In this document: positions 36,006-45,642 of the stretch, piece by piece
Position numbering within the stretch: the stretch's first letter is position 1
Layout of the letters: each line of letters starts with the position of its first letter
Source: Thalassotalea sp. Sam97
Lineage (GTDB): Bacteria > Pseudomonadota > Gammaproteobacteria > Enterobacterales > Alteromonadaceae
Assembly (NCBI RefSeq): GCF_041379765.1
Contig: NZ_CP166919.1
Coordinates: 3,162,001 to 3,226,000, forward strand
Direction: 5' to 3'
DNA length: 64,000 nucleotides
Notes under the pieces: generated by a model
Told to the model about the DNA's origin: nothing
What the model saw: only the letters and a program-made list of their open reading frames with translations
Databases searched by the model: none
Made by a program: the position numbers and the translations under genes

Positions 36006-36788
36006 TTGATAGATATTGGTATTAACTTAACCAATAGTCGTTTTGATAAAGATCGTGCACAAGTTATTGACGCGGCAAAGCAGCACGGCGTGCATGCTCT
36101 TATCATCACAGGTACCAATCAAGCCGAAAGCAAAGCGGCAGCCAAGCTTGCTGATCAACATGCCGCTTTGTATGCAACTGCAGGCGTACATCCGCACGAT
36201 GCTGATAACGTCAGTGATGATTACTTACAACACTTAAAAAGCTTATTACTCAACGATAAAGTGGTTGCGGTTGGTGAGTGTGGGCTTGATTTTAACCGTA
36301 ATTTTTCTACCCCTGAAAACCAACAACGTGTTTTTGCCGAACAAATAGCATTGGCTATTGAAGTACAAAAACCACTGTTTTTGCATCAGCGAGATGCCTT
36401 TGCCACATGGCAGGCAATGCTTAATGAACAAATAAGCAAAACATCAGGTGGCGTCAGTCACTGCTTTACCGGCAACTTAGATGAGCTTAAAGGCGCCCTT
36501 GATATGGGCCTTTACATCGGTATTACTGGCTGGATTTGTGATCCTAAACGTGGTCAAGAGCTTTACGACATTGCTCGTTATATCCCTCTCGATCGCATTA
36601 TGATCGAAACCGATGCCCCTTATTTAACACCGAAAAACATTCGCCCTAAGCCAAAATCAAGTCGTAATGAACCCAAATACCTCGCTTTCGTTGTAGATAC
36701 TTTGGCTAAGGCCATGAATATAGACAATGAAACGTTAATTGAACACGCCAGCAATAACACCAAAGCCCTGTTTAATTTGCCTGGTTAG
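36006..36788 (+). CDS. tatD: TatD-family metal-dependent DNase
   Basis: TIM-barrel metallo-hydrolase, 3'-5' exonuclease in E. coli. Metal ligands are visible in GVHPHD, GECGLDF, LHQRDAF, SHCFTG and ETDAPYL. It starts with TTG (giving MIDIGINLTN, as in E. coli TatD), preceded by AGGAG at seven bases. 260 residues. Despite the name it is not needed for Tat export. Confidence 0.95.
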   Translation: MIDIGINLTNSRFDKDRAQVIDAAKQHGVHALIITGTNQAESKAAAKLADQHAALYATAGVHPHDADNVSDDYLQHLKSLLLNDKVVAVGECGLDFNRNFSTPENQQRVFAEQIALAIEVQKPLFLHQRDAFATWQAMLNEQISKTSGGVSHCFTGNLDELKGALDMGLYIGITGWICDPKRGQELYDIARYIPLDRIMIETDAPYLTPKNIRPKPKSSRNEPKYLAFVVDTLAKAMNIDNETLIEHASNNTKALFNLPG

Positions 36789-36798
36789 GAGTAACAAC

Positions 36799-37812
36799 AT
36801 GAATCAATCAAATCAGTTTGGTCAATTTCCTGCACGCCGTATGCGTCGCATGCGTAAGGACGATTTTTCACGTCGCTTAATGGCTGAAAACCAACTTACC
36901 GTTAACGATCTTATCTACCCTGTATTTGTTTTAGAGGGTGAAAATCAACGAGAAGCAGTGCCTTCAATGCCCGGCGTTGAGCGAAAGTCGATAGACTTAC
37001 TATTAGAAGAAGCTGAAGAATTGGTGCAACTAGGCATTCCTGCAATCGCCATTTTCCCTGTAACGCCACAAGATAAAAAGTCACTCATGGCCGAAGAAGC
37101 TTATAATGATGACGGCTTAGCTCAGCGTACAGTACGTGCATTAAAAGAAAAATTTCCCGAGCTTGGGGTGATCACCGATGTTGCACTCGATCCTTTCACT
37201 ACTCACGGCCAAGATGGCATCATTGATGATGAAGGCTATGTATTAAATGACATAACCAAAGATATCTTAGTCAAACAAGCGCTATCACATGCCCGTGCCG
37301 GTGCCGACGTCGTGGCGCCATCTGATATGATGGATGGTCGTGTTGGCGCAATACGTCAAGAGCTTGAACAACAAGGCTTTATCAACACTCGAATACTTGC
37401 CTACTCAGCAAAGTACGCCTCAAACTACTATGGTCCGTTTCGTGATGCTGTCGGCTCTGCGGGAAATATCAAAGGTGGTAACAAGTATTCTTATCAAATG
37501 GATCCGGCTAACTCTGACGAGGCGTTGCAGGAAATCGCCCAAGATATTTATGAGGGCGCTGACATGGTTATGGTTAAACCGGGTATGCCATATTTGGACA
37601 TCGTCCGTCGAGTTAAAGACAACTTTCAAGTACCAACCTATGCCTATCAAGTAAGTGGCGAATATGCCATGCACATGGCCGCAATTCAAAATGGCTGGTT
37701 AGCTGAAAAACCGTGCATAATGGAAGGCTTATTAGCATTTAAGCGGGCTGGTGCCGATGGCATTTTAACTTACTTTGCCAAACAAGTGGCTCATTGGTTA
37801 AAAGAGGACTAA
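36799..37812 (+). CDS. hemB: Delta-aminolevulinic acid dehydratase (porphobilinogen synthase)
   Basis: Condenses two 5-aminolevulinate molecules to porphobilinogen in haem synthesis. Catalytic lysines lie in YSAKYASNYYGPFRDA and VKPGMPYLD. Where the zinc enzymes have a Cys cluster, this one reads TDVALDPFTTHGQDGI, the Mg/K-dependent type seen in Pseudomonas. 337 residues. AGGAG precedes the ATG; it starts 10 bp after tatD. Confidence 0.97.
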   Translation: MNQSNQFGQFPARRMRRMRKDDFSRRLMAENQLTVNDLIYPVFVLEGENQREAVPSMPGVERKSIDLLLEEAEELVQLGIPAIAIFPVTPQDKKSLMAEEAYNDDGLAQRTVRALKEKFPELGVITDVALDPFTTHGQDGIIDDEGYVLNDITKDILVKQALSHARAGADVVAPSDMMDGRVGAIRQELEQQGFINTRILAYSAKYASNYYGPFRDAVGSAGNIKGGNKYSYQMDPANSDEALQEIAQDIYEGADMVMVKPGMPYLDIVRRVKDNFQVPTYAYQVSGEYAMHMAAIQNGWLAEKPCIMEGLLAFKRAGADGILTYFAKQVAHWLKED

Positions 37813-37860
37813 GCCATACATAGCGGACGGTATTATCTATTACTGCATACGGCAATCTTA

Positions 37861-38688
37861 ATGCTTGCTGTATGCGCCTTGTTTGCTAAGTGGATAAACT
37901 TACCCGCTCTATATATTGTTTGGGGGCGTTGCTTTTTCGCTACCATCGCCCTATTGATATTTTGCTTTTTACGCAAAACCTCACTGCAAATAAGTAGCTA
38001 TTTAGTAAAACGGCTAGTTATTACTGGCGCACTGCTGGCTTGCCATTGGTGGAGCTTTTTTCACAGCATTCAACTAACCAATGTCGCCGTAGGCTTGTTA
38101 ACTTTCGCCTGCTTCCCCTTATTTGTACCAATATTAGAACGTATCATTGATGGTAAACCGCTACAGATGACGTTGCTAATACAGGGGCTATTATGTCTGT
38201 TGGGCATATATTTGGTGCTACCAGACGAGCTTAGCGTCGGTTTCAGGCAACAATGGCAGGTGGGTATACTATTAGGCTTATTATCTGCAGCAACCTTTGC
38301 GTTAGTGACGTTTTATAATCGCCGCTTTGTGCAAAAACAATCACCGCTTTTGATCAACCTTTATCAACAGGCGACCGCAATGGTGTTATTAAGCCCATGG
38401 CTACTTGCCTATGATGTACATATCAGTGGAGAAGATATCTTACTGTTATTATTGCTTGGTACGGTGTTTACTGCCCTTACTCACACACTGATCACCTATT
38501 GCTTGCGCTTTATCCCAGCCTTCAGCGCCAGTTTGGCATTTACTCTAGAACCTGTATATGGCATCGTCGCAGCCCATTGGCTGCTGCAAGAGCCATTAAC
38601 ACTAACCACTATGTTAGGTGGTGGTCTGATTGTCGCAGTTTGCGCCTATTCGGCATCAAAGCAGTACCAATCGCACGCTGCCAATTAA
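37861..38688 (+). CDS. DMT-superfamily (EamA) transporter, N-terminus uncertain
   Basis: Roughly nine to ten membrane helices in two EamA repeats, as in drug/metabolite transporters; the substrate is unknown. With the first ATG at 37861 the protein would begin inside its first helix: the same frame upstream stays open from the hemB stop and encodes YLLLHTAIL, completing that helix. The only extra start options there are non-standard codons such as ATA (37816) or CTG (37840). So the true start is probably 21-45 bases upstream, or an ATG has been lost. It lies 48 bp after hemB. Confidence 0.75.
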   Translation: MLAVCALFAKWINLPALYIVWGRCFFATIALLIFCFLRKTSLQISSYLVKRLVITGALLACHWWSFFHSIQLTNVAVGLLTFACFPLFVPILERIIDGKPLQMTLLIQGLLCLLGIYLVLPDELSVGFRQQWQVGILLGLLSAATFALVTFYNRRFVQKQSPLLINLYQQATAMVLLSPWLLAYDVHISGEDILLLLLLGTVFTALTHTLITYCLRFIPAFSASLAFTLEPVYGIVAAHWLLQEPLTLTTMLGGGLIVAVCAYSASKQYQSHAAN

Positions 38689-38742
38689 TCATTCACAACG
38701 CAGACTGACTGCTCGCGTGATTTATCTAATGATATGGCTAGG

Positions 38743-40248
38743 CTAGTTACGCTCAATACTAAAGTGAAATCCACATGCGGTGATATCTTTGCATTCTTGT
38801 TTCAATTCAGCAGAAATTAGCGGATGCTTTTGGCAAAATGCTTGGGGAAGCTTTAATACTAAGGTGTTCTCACTGGCTTGCAAGATAAAGTCTGGCATCG
38901 CGTCATCACGGCGACGCTTGGCAAGTATCACCGCTAATCGCAATAAGACGATAAGGTAAATGGCTTTTTGTTGCTCAGTATAACTTTGTTCGGTAATTAC
39001 CGACAAATTGATATCTGTCTTGTAATTAGCAACTAAGGCGGTAAGCAGTAATCGCTGGTCATGGCTAAAACCCGCTAAGACGGTATTAGCCAATATATAT
39101 TGGGCATGCTTTTTACTACGTTTAAATTCGAGTAGCAAACCAATCTCATGTAATACACAAGCCGATTGCAAGATGCTGGCAAGCTCATTGCTTAGTTGCC
39201 AAGATTTTTGCACCTGACTAACTGCTTTATCCGCCAAGTTAGCCACTCGGTAAGCGTGCATTTCATCGATGCTAAAGCGCTCTATTAATCCCATCAAAGT
39301 GCGCTGGCGAATATTCATGTTGCGCATGTTAGGTAACAATTCGTATAAGATACCCTCGCGTATTGCGCCACCAGCTAGCTGTACTTCATCAATCGCAAAT
39401 TCCTCAAGTATGGCGATTAAAATTGCCAAACCAGGGGCGAAAACCGGCTTACGGTCATCTTGCAAACCAACAATATTAAGTTGATTCAATTGCTGCCCAG
39501 CAATAACTTGCGTCTTCAATAAACGTAAGTTTTCAAGCGTTAATTTTTGACCGAGACCTTGAGCACTTAATGTTTCAGCTGCGGCTTGCAAGGTACCCGA
39601 CACCCCCAACACCAAATCCCAGCCAAACTGCTGGTAGTCAGATTTAATTGCCGAAAGTTTGGTTTTTGCCGCGCGAATCGCGTCATTAAACGCTTGCTCT
39701 GATAAAACACCACCAGAAAAATAACGATGATTAAAAGTGACGCAACCGATATCAAGAGAGCGTACTATTTTCGGTTCAAACTGTTGACCAACAACGAGTT
39801 CTGTACTGGCACCACCGATATCGATCACCAAGCGGGCTTCAGCACCACACGTTGTGTGCGCCGCCCCTAAATAGATATGACGAGCTTCTTGCTCTCCGGT
39901 TATCACCTCAATAGGAAACCCGAGTACCGTTTCAGCTTGTTGTAAAAACACATCGGCATTTTTTGCCAGACGCAGCGTTGCGGTGGCTACCACGCGAATA
40001 TTCTCGCGCGGAATATCTTGCAATCGCTCAGCAAAAAAACTTAAGCACTCCCAACCACGCGCCATCGATTTATCATCAAGCATATGATTATCATCAAGTC
40101 CTGATGCTAGGCGCACTTTACGTTTTACTTTATCAACCACTTGCACGCTGTCAGCAACAAGTCGTGCAATTAACATATGGAATGAATTAGAGCCAAGGTC
40201 GATAACGGCGTACAAAGGCTCTGCGACGGATGGAAGCGGTTTACTCAT
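38743..40248 (-). CDS. gppA: pppGpp 5'-phosphohydrolase / exopolyphosphatase family, GppA
   Basis: Ppx/GppA protein: the ASKHA-fold domain has AVIDLGSNSFHMLIA at the N-terminus, VATATLR and VIDIGGASTELVVG; a C-terminal HD-like helical domain (about 310-500) follows. The 501-residue length and the position next to rhlB-trxA-rho match E. coli gppA rather than ppx. Converts pppGpp to ppGpp. Seven bp after rhlB on the same strand. Confidence 0.92.
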   Translation of the reverse strand: MSKPLPSVAEPLYAVIDLGSNSFHMLIARLVADSVQVVDKVKRKVRLASGLDDNHMLDDKSMARGWECLSFFAERLQDIPRENIRVVATATLRLAKNADVFLQQAETVLGFPIEVITGEQEARHIYLGAAHTTCGAEARLVIDIGGASTELVVGQQFEPKIVRSLDIGCVTFNHRYFSGGVLSEQAFNDAIRAAKTKLSAIKSDYQQFGWDLVLGVSGTLQAAAETLSAQGLGQKLTLENLRLLKTQVIAGQQLNQLNIVGLQDDRKPVFAPGLAILIAILEEFAIDEVQLAGGAIREGILYELLPNMRNMNIRQRTLMGLIERFSIDEMHAYRVANLADKAVSQVQKSWQLSNELASILQSACVLHEIGLLLEFKRSKKHAQYILANTVLAGFSHDQRLLLTALVANYKTDINLSVITEQSYTEQQKAIYLIVLLRLAVILAKRRRDDAMPDFILQASENTLVLKLPQAFCQKHPLISAELKQECKDITACGFHFSIERN

Positions 40249-40254
40249 AAAATG

Positions 40255-41517
40255 TTAGTTTTTATGCGGCCCCGGACGGCGGTTACCTGACTGACCACCA
40301 CGTTTAGGGCTTGGTTTATGACGACGCTGTTTAGGCTTAGGTTTCGGCAAATCGGTTAGCAATGCATCGGGGTTATATTTGCTTACCGGCAAACTATGCT
40401 CAATGTACTGCTCGATAGCAGGCAAATTAAATACATATTCTTCACAAGCTAAACTAATGGCATGCCCCGAGGCTCCTGCTCGACCTGTACGACCAATACG
40501 GTGCACATAGTCTTCACAATCGTCAGGTAAGTCGTAGTTAAACACATGCGTTACCGCCGGAATATGTAAGCCTCGCGCGGCGACATCGGTTGCCACCAAA
40601 ATATCTAAATGGCCTTGGGTAAAATTCTCTAATATTTTTAAACGCTTATTTTGCGGCACATCACCCGTTAGCAAACCAACTCGATGTTTATCAGCATGCA
40701 AGTAGGCGTAAACCTTTTCACAGGTATGCTTGGTGTTGGCAAAAATAATCGCTTTATCAGGCCATTCTTCCTCGATAAGCGTTTGCAACAAAGCCATTTT
40801 GTCTTCGTTGGACGGATAAAATAGCTCTTCAGTAATGCGCACATTGGTCTTTTGTTCCGGTGCGACTTCGACACTAACCGGCTCATTCATGTGCTCAAAT
40901 GCGAGCTCTTTAACACGGTAACTTAGCGTTGCTGAAAATAGCATATTAAGACGTTGTTTCGCTTCTGGCATGCGACGGAACATATAGCGAATATCTTTAA
41001 TAAAGCCCAAATCAAACATGCGATCGGCTTCATCAAGCACGACAACTTCAATGTTATCTAAGCGGTATACACCTTGCTTGTAGTAATCGATTAAGCGACC
41101 ACAGGTGCCAATAAGTACGTCAACACCTTGCTCCAGCGTTTCTCGTTGGCTTTCATAACCTTCACCACCATAAATCACACCAAGACGCATGCCCGAGGCT
41201 TTCGCCATAAACTTGGCATCGTTAGCAATTTGAATAGCTAACTCACGGGTTGGCGCCATAATAATCGCTCGAGGCTGATTGTGACCCGGATTACCATTGG
41301 CGAGTAAGTGGTGGAAGGTAGCGGCTAAAAAGGCAATGGTTTTACCTTCACCAGTCTGTGCTTGGCCGGCAATATCTTTACCAGTGAGGAGGATAGGCAG
41401 CGATTTTGCCTGAATAGTCGTGCAGTTGTGAAAGCCCATAGCATCTAAGCCACTCACAACTTTAGCATTTAAACCAAGTTCGCTAAACTTAGTATCAGTT
41501 AAGTGTGTTTTATTCAT
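40255..41517 (-). CDS. rhlB: DEAD-box RNA helicase RhlB
   Basis: ATP-dependent helicase of the RNA degradosome. Q motif and Walker A (AQTGEGKT, unusual E as in E. coli RhlB), PTRELA, DEAD (LDEADRMFD), SAT and HRIGRTGRAG motifs are in order; the C-terminal tail is short, basic and Pro/Lys/Arg-rich. 420 residues. Divergent from trxA, the conserved rhlB/trxA-rho arrangement. Confidence 0.96.
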   Translation of the reverse strand: MNKTHLTDTKFSELGLNAKVVSGLDAMGFHNCTTIQAKSLPILLTGKDIAGQAQTGEGKTIAFLAATFHHLLANGNPGHNQPRAIIMAPTRELAIQIANDAKFMAKASGMRLGVIYGGEGYESQRETLEQGVDVLIGTCGRLIDYYKQGVYRLDNIEVVVLDEADRMFDLGFIKDIRYMFRRMPEAKQRLNMLFSATLSYRVKELAFEHMNEPVSVEVAPEQKTNVRITEELFYPSNEDKMALLQTLIEEEWPDKAIIFANTKHTCEKVYAYLHADKHRVGLLTGDVPQNKRLKILENFTQGHLDILVATDVAARGLHIPAVTHVFNYDLPDDCEDYVHRIGRTGRAGASGHAISLACEEYVFNLPAIEQYIEHSLPVSKYNPDALLTDLPKPKPKQRRHKPSPKRGGQSGNRRPGPHKN

Positions 41518-41588
41518 GCTTAAAGAATAACACCGATTAAATTTTCGAGTAAGTAATATCTTAGTGAAAAGAGATATTTATATACGTC

Positions 41589-41614
41589 TATCGATTTTTT
41601 TTAAGATATCGATA
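41589..41614. promoter_or_regulatory. Inverted repeat in the rhlB-trxA divergent promoter region
   Basis: TATCGAT (41589-41595) and ATCGATA (41608-41614) are perfect complements around a T-rich centre, in the 209-bp gap that must promote rhlB leftward and trxA rightward. A regulator site is possible; no consensus recognised. Confidence 0.3.
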
Positions 41615-41726
41615 CAATATCCCTTGTAATTATTGGCAAACGACCCAATATCGACACATATCGCAAGCCTAACTGTAGGTTTGCCACAGATTTATCAGGC
41701 TAATCGCCACTTAATTGGAGACAAAA

Positions 41727-42050
41727 ATGAGCGATAAGATTGTTCAGCTGACTGATGACAGCTTTGACGAAGTAGTAAATTCATCTACCCCAGTGTTAGT
41801 TGACTTCTGGGCTGAGTGGTGTGGTCCTTGTAAAATGATCGCTCCAATCCTAAATGAAGTAGCGGAAGAGTATGATGGTAAAGTAACCATCGCTAAGCTA
41901 AACATTGACCAACACTCTGCATCACCTCAAAAATTTGCGGTACGTGGTATCCCTACTTTACTGCTATTCAAAAACGGTGAAGTTGCAGCGACAAAAGTTG
42001 GCGCACTTTCTAAAAATCAATTAAAAGAATTTTTAGACGCTAACATCTAA
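41727..42050 (+). CDS. trxA: Thioredoxin 1
   Basis: Cytoplasmic protein-disulfide reductant. WCGPC with redox cysteines at residues 32 and 35; cis-proline in RGIPTLLLF. 107 residues. The ATG at 41727 has TTGGAG six bases upstream. A strong terminator follows, so it is separate from rho. Confidence 0.98.
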   Translation: MSDKIVQLTDDSFDEVVNSSTPVLVDFWAEWCGPCKMIAPILNEVAEEYDGKVTIAKLNIDQHSASPQKFAVRGIPTLLLFKNGEVAATKVGALSKNQLKEFLDANI

Positions 42051-42059
42051 TCTATATTG

Positions 42060-42090
42060 AAAAGGCCAACAGCAATTGTTGGCCTTTTTT
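42060..42090 (+). terminator. Intrinsic terminator after trxA
   Basis: AAAAGGCCAACA (42060-42071) pairs with TGTTGGCCTTTT (42077-42088) around five bases, with further T. Confidence 0.93.
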
Positions 42091-42255
42091 CTTTAAATGG
42101 TCGTACTTCTAACTTAGTCGCTTTACCAATTGGTTATTTAATGCTAAGTTACACTATACATACCGAATTTCTAATTTAACCCTTTTCGTTTCAGCAACTA
42201 ATAGCCAATTCAGTCGAGTGGCACTTGCAAAACACAAATTAAAAGACCCTTCAAT

Positions 42256-43518
42256 ATGAACCTGATCGAACTTAAAGATAAATCCATTAGCGAGCTTCTT
42301 AAACTTGCTGAAAGTATGAAGCTTGAGCACCTTGCTCGTAACCGCAAACAAGATGTTATCTTCGCAATTTTAAAAGCTCACGCAAAAAGTGGTGAAGACA
42401 TTTTCGGTGGTGGCGTTTTAGAAATCTTACAAGATGGCTTTGGATTCTTGCGTAGTGCAGATTCATCATTTTTGGCGGGTCCGGACGACATTTACGTATC
42501 GCCAAGCCAAATTCGTCGTTTTAGCTTACGTACTGGTGACACCATTTTCGGTAAAATCCGTCCGCCAAAAGATGGCGAGCGCTACTTTGCCCTACTAAAA
42601 GTTAATGAAGTTAACTTCGACAAGCCAGAAAACTCACGTAACAAAATCTTATTTGAAAACCTTACCCCGGTTCACCCGAACGAACGTTTAACCATGGAAC
42701 GTGGTAATGGTAGTACAGAAGATATTACCGCTCGTGTATTAGACTTAGCCTCTCCAATTGGTAAAGGTCAGCGTGGTTTGATTGTTGCACCACCAAAAGC
42801 AGGTAAAACCTTATTACTGCAAAACATCGCACAAAGTATTGCTCACAACCACCCAGAGTGTGAGTTAATGGTATTACTTATCGATGAGCGTCCTGAAGAA
42901 GTTACCGAAATGCAGCGCTTGGTTAAAGGTGAAGTTGTTGCCTCAACCTTTGATGAACCAGCAAGCCGTCACGTACAAGTTGCCGAAATGGTAATTGAAA
43001 AAGCCAAACGCTTAACCGAGCACAAGAAAGATGTGGTTATCTTGCTAGATTCGATTACTCGTTTAGCTCGTGCTTATAACACCGTTATTCCATCATCAGG
43101 TAAAATTCTTACTGGTGGTGTTGATGCTAATGCTTTACACCGTCCTAAGCGTTTCTTTGGTGCAGCACGTAACATCGAAGAAGGCGGCAGCTTAACCATT
43201 ATCGCCACAGCACTTGTTGATACCGGCTCAAAAATGGATGAAGTTATCTACGAAGAGTTTAAAGGTACCGGTAACATGGAGCTTCACCTATCTCGTAAAA
43301 TTGCTGAGAAACGTGTATTCCCTGCGATTCACTTTAATCGCTCAGGTACTCGTCGTGAAGAAATGCTAACCAAGCCAGACGAATTACAAAAGCAATGGGT
43401 ACTGCGCAAAATCGTTCACGAAATGGACGAAATTGCGGCAATGGAATTCCTTATCGATAAATTGGCCATGACCAAAACCAATAACGAATTCTTCGACGCG
43501 ATGAAAAAAGGCAAATAA
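42256..43518 (+). CDS. rho: Transcription termination factor Rho
   Basis: Hexameric RNA helicase. The N-terminal RNA-binding domain (GFGFLRSADSSFLAGPDDIYVSPSQIRRF) and the ATPase core with Walker A APPKAGKTLLLQ and Walker B VVILLDSITRLARAYN are complete; 420 residues. The 165-bp leader between the trxA terminator and the ATG could serve autoregulation, as in E. coli, but no specific element is evident. Confidence 0.98.
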   Translation: MNLIELKDKSISELLKLAESMKLEHLARNRKQDVIFAILKAHAKSGEDIFGGGVLEILQDGFGFLRSADSSFLAGPDDIYVSPSQIRRFSLRTGDTIFGKIRPPKDGERYFALLKVNEVNFDKPENSRNKILFENLTPVHPNERLTMERGNGSTEDITARVLDLASPIGKGQRGLIVAPPKAGKTLLLQNIAQSIAHNHPECELMVLLIDERPEEVTEMQRLVKGEVVASTFDEPASRHVQVAEMVIEKAKRLTEHKKDVVILLDSITRLARAYNTVIPSSGKILTGGVDANALHRPKRFFGAARNIEEGGSLTIIATALVDTGSKMDEVIYEEFKGTGNMELHLSRKIAEKRVFPAIHFNRSGTRREEMLTKPDELQKQWVLRKIVHEMDEIAAMEFLIDKLAMTKTNNEFFDAMKKGK

Positions 43519-43547
43519 GCGCCAGTAAACCTTTCTAGCAAATTATT

Positions 43548-43584
43548 AAAGCCGCTTATCTACCACAGGTCAGCGGCTTTTTTA
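43548..43584 (+). terminator. Intrinsic terminator after rho
   Basis: AAAGCCGCT (43548-43556) pairs with AGCGGCTTT (43572-43580), followed by more T. The 15-base loop is long but the stem is GC-rich. Confidence 0.85.
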
Positions 43585-43724
43585 TTACTTGATGTCAGCC
43601 CATTGCTACCGACACAAGATCCACAAGCCCGCTGATACCCTTTAAAAAATTACAGCAATCAAAGCGCTGATCAGCGATAATAACACCGTCTATAACCCAT
43701 TGAACATTCTTCGAGAGCACCACT

Positions 43725-44708
43725 TTGAGTACAGAACAAGGCAAACGTCTTAATAAATTCATTAGCGATACAGGTTATTGTTCACGTCGCGAAGCCGACA
43801 AACTTATTGAACAGCAACGTGTCACCATCAATGGTAAACCGCCTGAGTTAGGTACAAAGGTACTACCTAGTGATGAAGTTCGTGTGAATGGTAAATTGAT
43901 TAATGCCGTTCGCGAAGATAAATCCGATCGTATCTATCTTGCCTATAACAAACCGATTGGCATTACCTGTACTACAGAGCGAAAAGTAAAAGGCAATATC
44001 GTTGATGCCATTGGTCATAAGCAGCGCATTTTTCCTATTGGTCGCTTAGATAAACCTTCGGAAGGGTTAATATTTCTTACTAATGATGGCGATATCGTTA
44101 ATAAGATCTTACGCGCTGAAAATGCTCACGATAAAGAATATGTGGTCACCGTTGATAAACCAATCAGTGAACGCTTTGTTAAACGTATGGCGCAAGGCGT
44201 GCCTATTTTGGGTACGGTTACTAAACCTTGTCAGGTTGATGTGGTCAGTAAGTTTGTTTTTAAAATCATTTTAACCCAAGGTTTAAACCGACAAATTCGC
44301 CGCATGTGTGAGTACTTGGGCTTCGAGGTTACCAAACTCAAACGTACCCGCATTATGGCGGTGGAGTTAGGTAACTTAAAACCAGGACAATGGCGCAACT
44401 TAAACGCCAAAGAAATGCAGCAAATTAACGATGCGGTTGCCGGTTCACGCAAAACATCATTAAGAGCAGAGCAAAATCTTGGTAAAGAAGTCAAAGCCGC
44501 CGAAAAACATAGCGAACAAGTGTCACGACAAACAGCAAACCGAAGCACGAAACCTAACGACAAAAGCAGCTCGCGAGCAACGGGTGCTAAGACCACAGGC
44601 AAAACATCGGAAGCTGATAACAACAATAGCCGAAAACACGCATACAAACCTGATCAAAAGCGAACACCAAAACCACGATTAACCGGTAAACTGACCATAA
44701 AAAAATAG
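43725..44708 (+). CDS. rluF: 23S rRNA pseudouridine(2604) synthase RluF with long basic tail
   Basis: S4 RNA-binding domain (RLNKFISDTGYCSRREADKLIE, about 8-30) then an RsuA/RluF catalytic domain with the active Asp in IGRLDKPSEGLIFLTNDGD and QGLNRQIRRMCE. Closest by eye to E. coli RluF. Residues about 240-327 are a low-complexity Lys/Thr/Ser/Asn tail, probably disordered and RNA-binding. The start is TTG at 43725 (MSTEQGKRLNKF) with a weak GAGAG upstream. Confidence 0.88.
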   Translation: MSTEQGKRLNKFISDTGYCSRREADKLIEQQRVTINGKPPELGTKVLPSDEVRVNGKLINAVREDKSDRIYLAYNKPIGITCTTERKVKGNIVDAIGHKQRIFPIGRLDKPSEGLIFLTNDGDIVNKILRAENAHDKEYVVTVDKPISERFVKRMAQGVPILGTVTKPCQVDVVSKFVFKIILTQGLNRQIRRMCEYLGFEVTKLKRTRIMAVELGNLKPGQWRNLNAKEMQQINDAVAGSRKTSLRAEQNLGKEVKAAEKHSEQVSRQTANRSTKPNDKSSSRATGAKTTGKTSEADNNNSRKHAYKPDQKRTPKPRLTGKLTIKK

Positions 44709-44978
44709 CTCACATAAATATTTTCACACATGCTAATGCTGGTAGCTATTCTAGTTGCCAGCTCTATATCAAACACATCCAAAAACACAATAAAGCGCAT
44801 TGATTTCATAAGCTTAAAGCTGTTAGATTAATGATGCGAGTGGGTGTAGTTTCATCATTTTTGTATCTTGCTAGTCATGCCATTTGCCTTCAATCTCGTT
44901 CTACGGGTCACTCTAATCACCAAAGCCCGTTGAGCTTTTCTATCAATATGGAATAAGCATAAATATTAAGGAACTTAC

Positions 44979-45563
44979 ATGTTTAAAAAAACTATGTTGG
45001 CTGTATTGCTGGCTGGTACGTCGTTTGCATCTTCTGCAAATTGGGTAGCAGGGGCTGGTTATATGAGCTTCTCAGACAGCGAAGATGGTATAGATATTAA
45101 CCTTAACGCTGTTATCGGTTCAGTTGGGTACAAATATCTTATTAATGATAACTTTTCGATTGTACCCGAGCTACGTTTAGGGTTTGGTCTAGGTGATGAT
45201 ACGTTTACCTTTTATGAATACGACTACGTCGTCGATGCCGAAGGTGACATTGTTGCTGGCGAGCCTATTAATAGCTTTATAGTGAAGACAGAGCTGGAGC
45301 GTTTTTTTGCTCTATCGTTACGTGCTGAGTACGATTTAAAAAATGGTGTCTACCTATTCGCCGTTCCTTCATATGCCAACGCAAAATTTAAGGCAAGCGC
45401 ATCATTTATGGACGAAAGCTTTTCCGCTTCTGAAGACTCTTGGGAGTTTGGTCTTGGCGCTGGTGCTGGTTATAAGTTTACTGACACCGTGGCCGCGGAG
45501 CTAAGCTACGAGCAATACGATGGTACCGATATTTTGAATGCTAATATAAAATTCAGCTTCTAA
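44979..45563 (+). CDS. Small outer membrane beta-barrel protein
   Basis: Signal peptide (residues 1-20, ending SSA) then eight-strand-like alternation with Gly/Tyr turns and a C-terminal Phe (ILNANIKFSF), the pattern of OmpX/OmpA-like barrels of the outer membrane protein beta-barrel family. 194 residues. Function not readable. Stands alone, with 270 bp of featureless upstream DNA and a strong terminator after. Confidence 0.75.
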   Translation: MFKKTMLAVLLAGTSFASSANWVAGAGYMSFSDSEDGIDINLNAVIGSVGYKYLINDNFSIVPELRLGFGLGDDTFTFYEYDYVVDAEGDIVAGEPINSFIVKTELERFFALSLRAEYDLKNGVYLFAVPSYANAKFKASASFMDESFSASEDSWEFGLGAGAGYKFTDTVAAELSYEQYDGTDILNANIKFSF

Positions 45564-45582
45564 ATTATTAATCGAATAATAT

Positions 45583-45622
45583 AAAAACGGGACCCTATTG
45601 TTATATCAGGTCCCGTTTTTTA
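45583..45622. terminator. Bidirectional terminator between the barrel protein and the amidohydrolase pair
   Basis: AACGGGACC (45586-45594) pairs with GGTCCCGTT (45609-45617) around a 14-base loop; A run before and T run after serve both converging transcripts. Confidence 0.85.
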
Positions 45623-45642
45623 TTCTATACACTCATCGCAAA

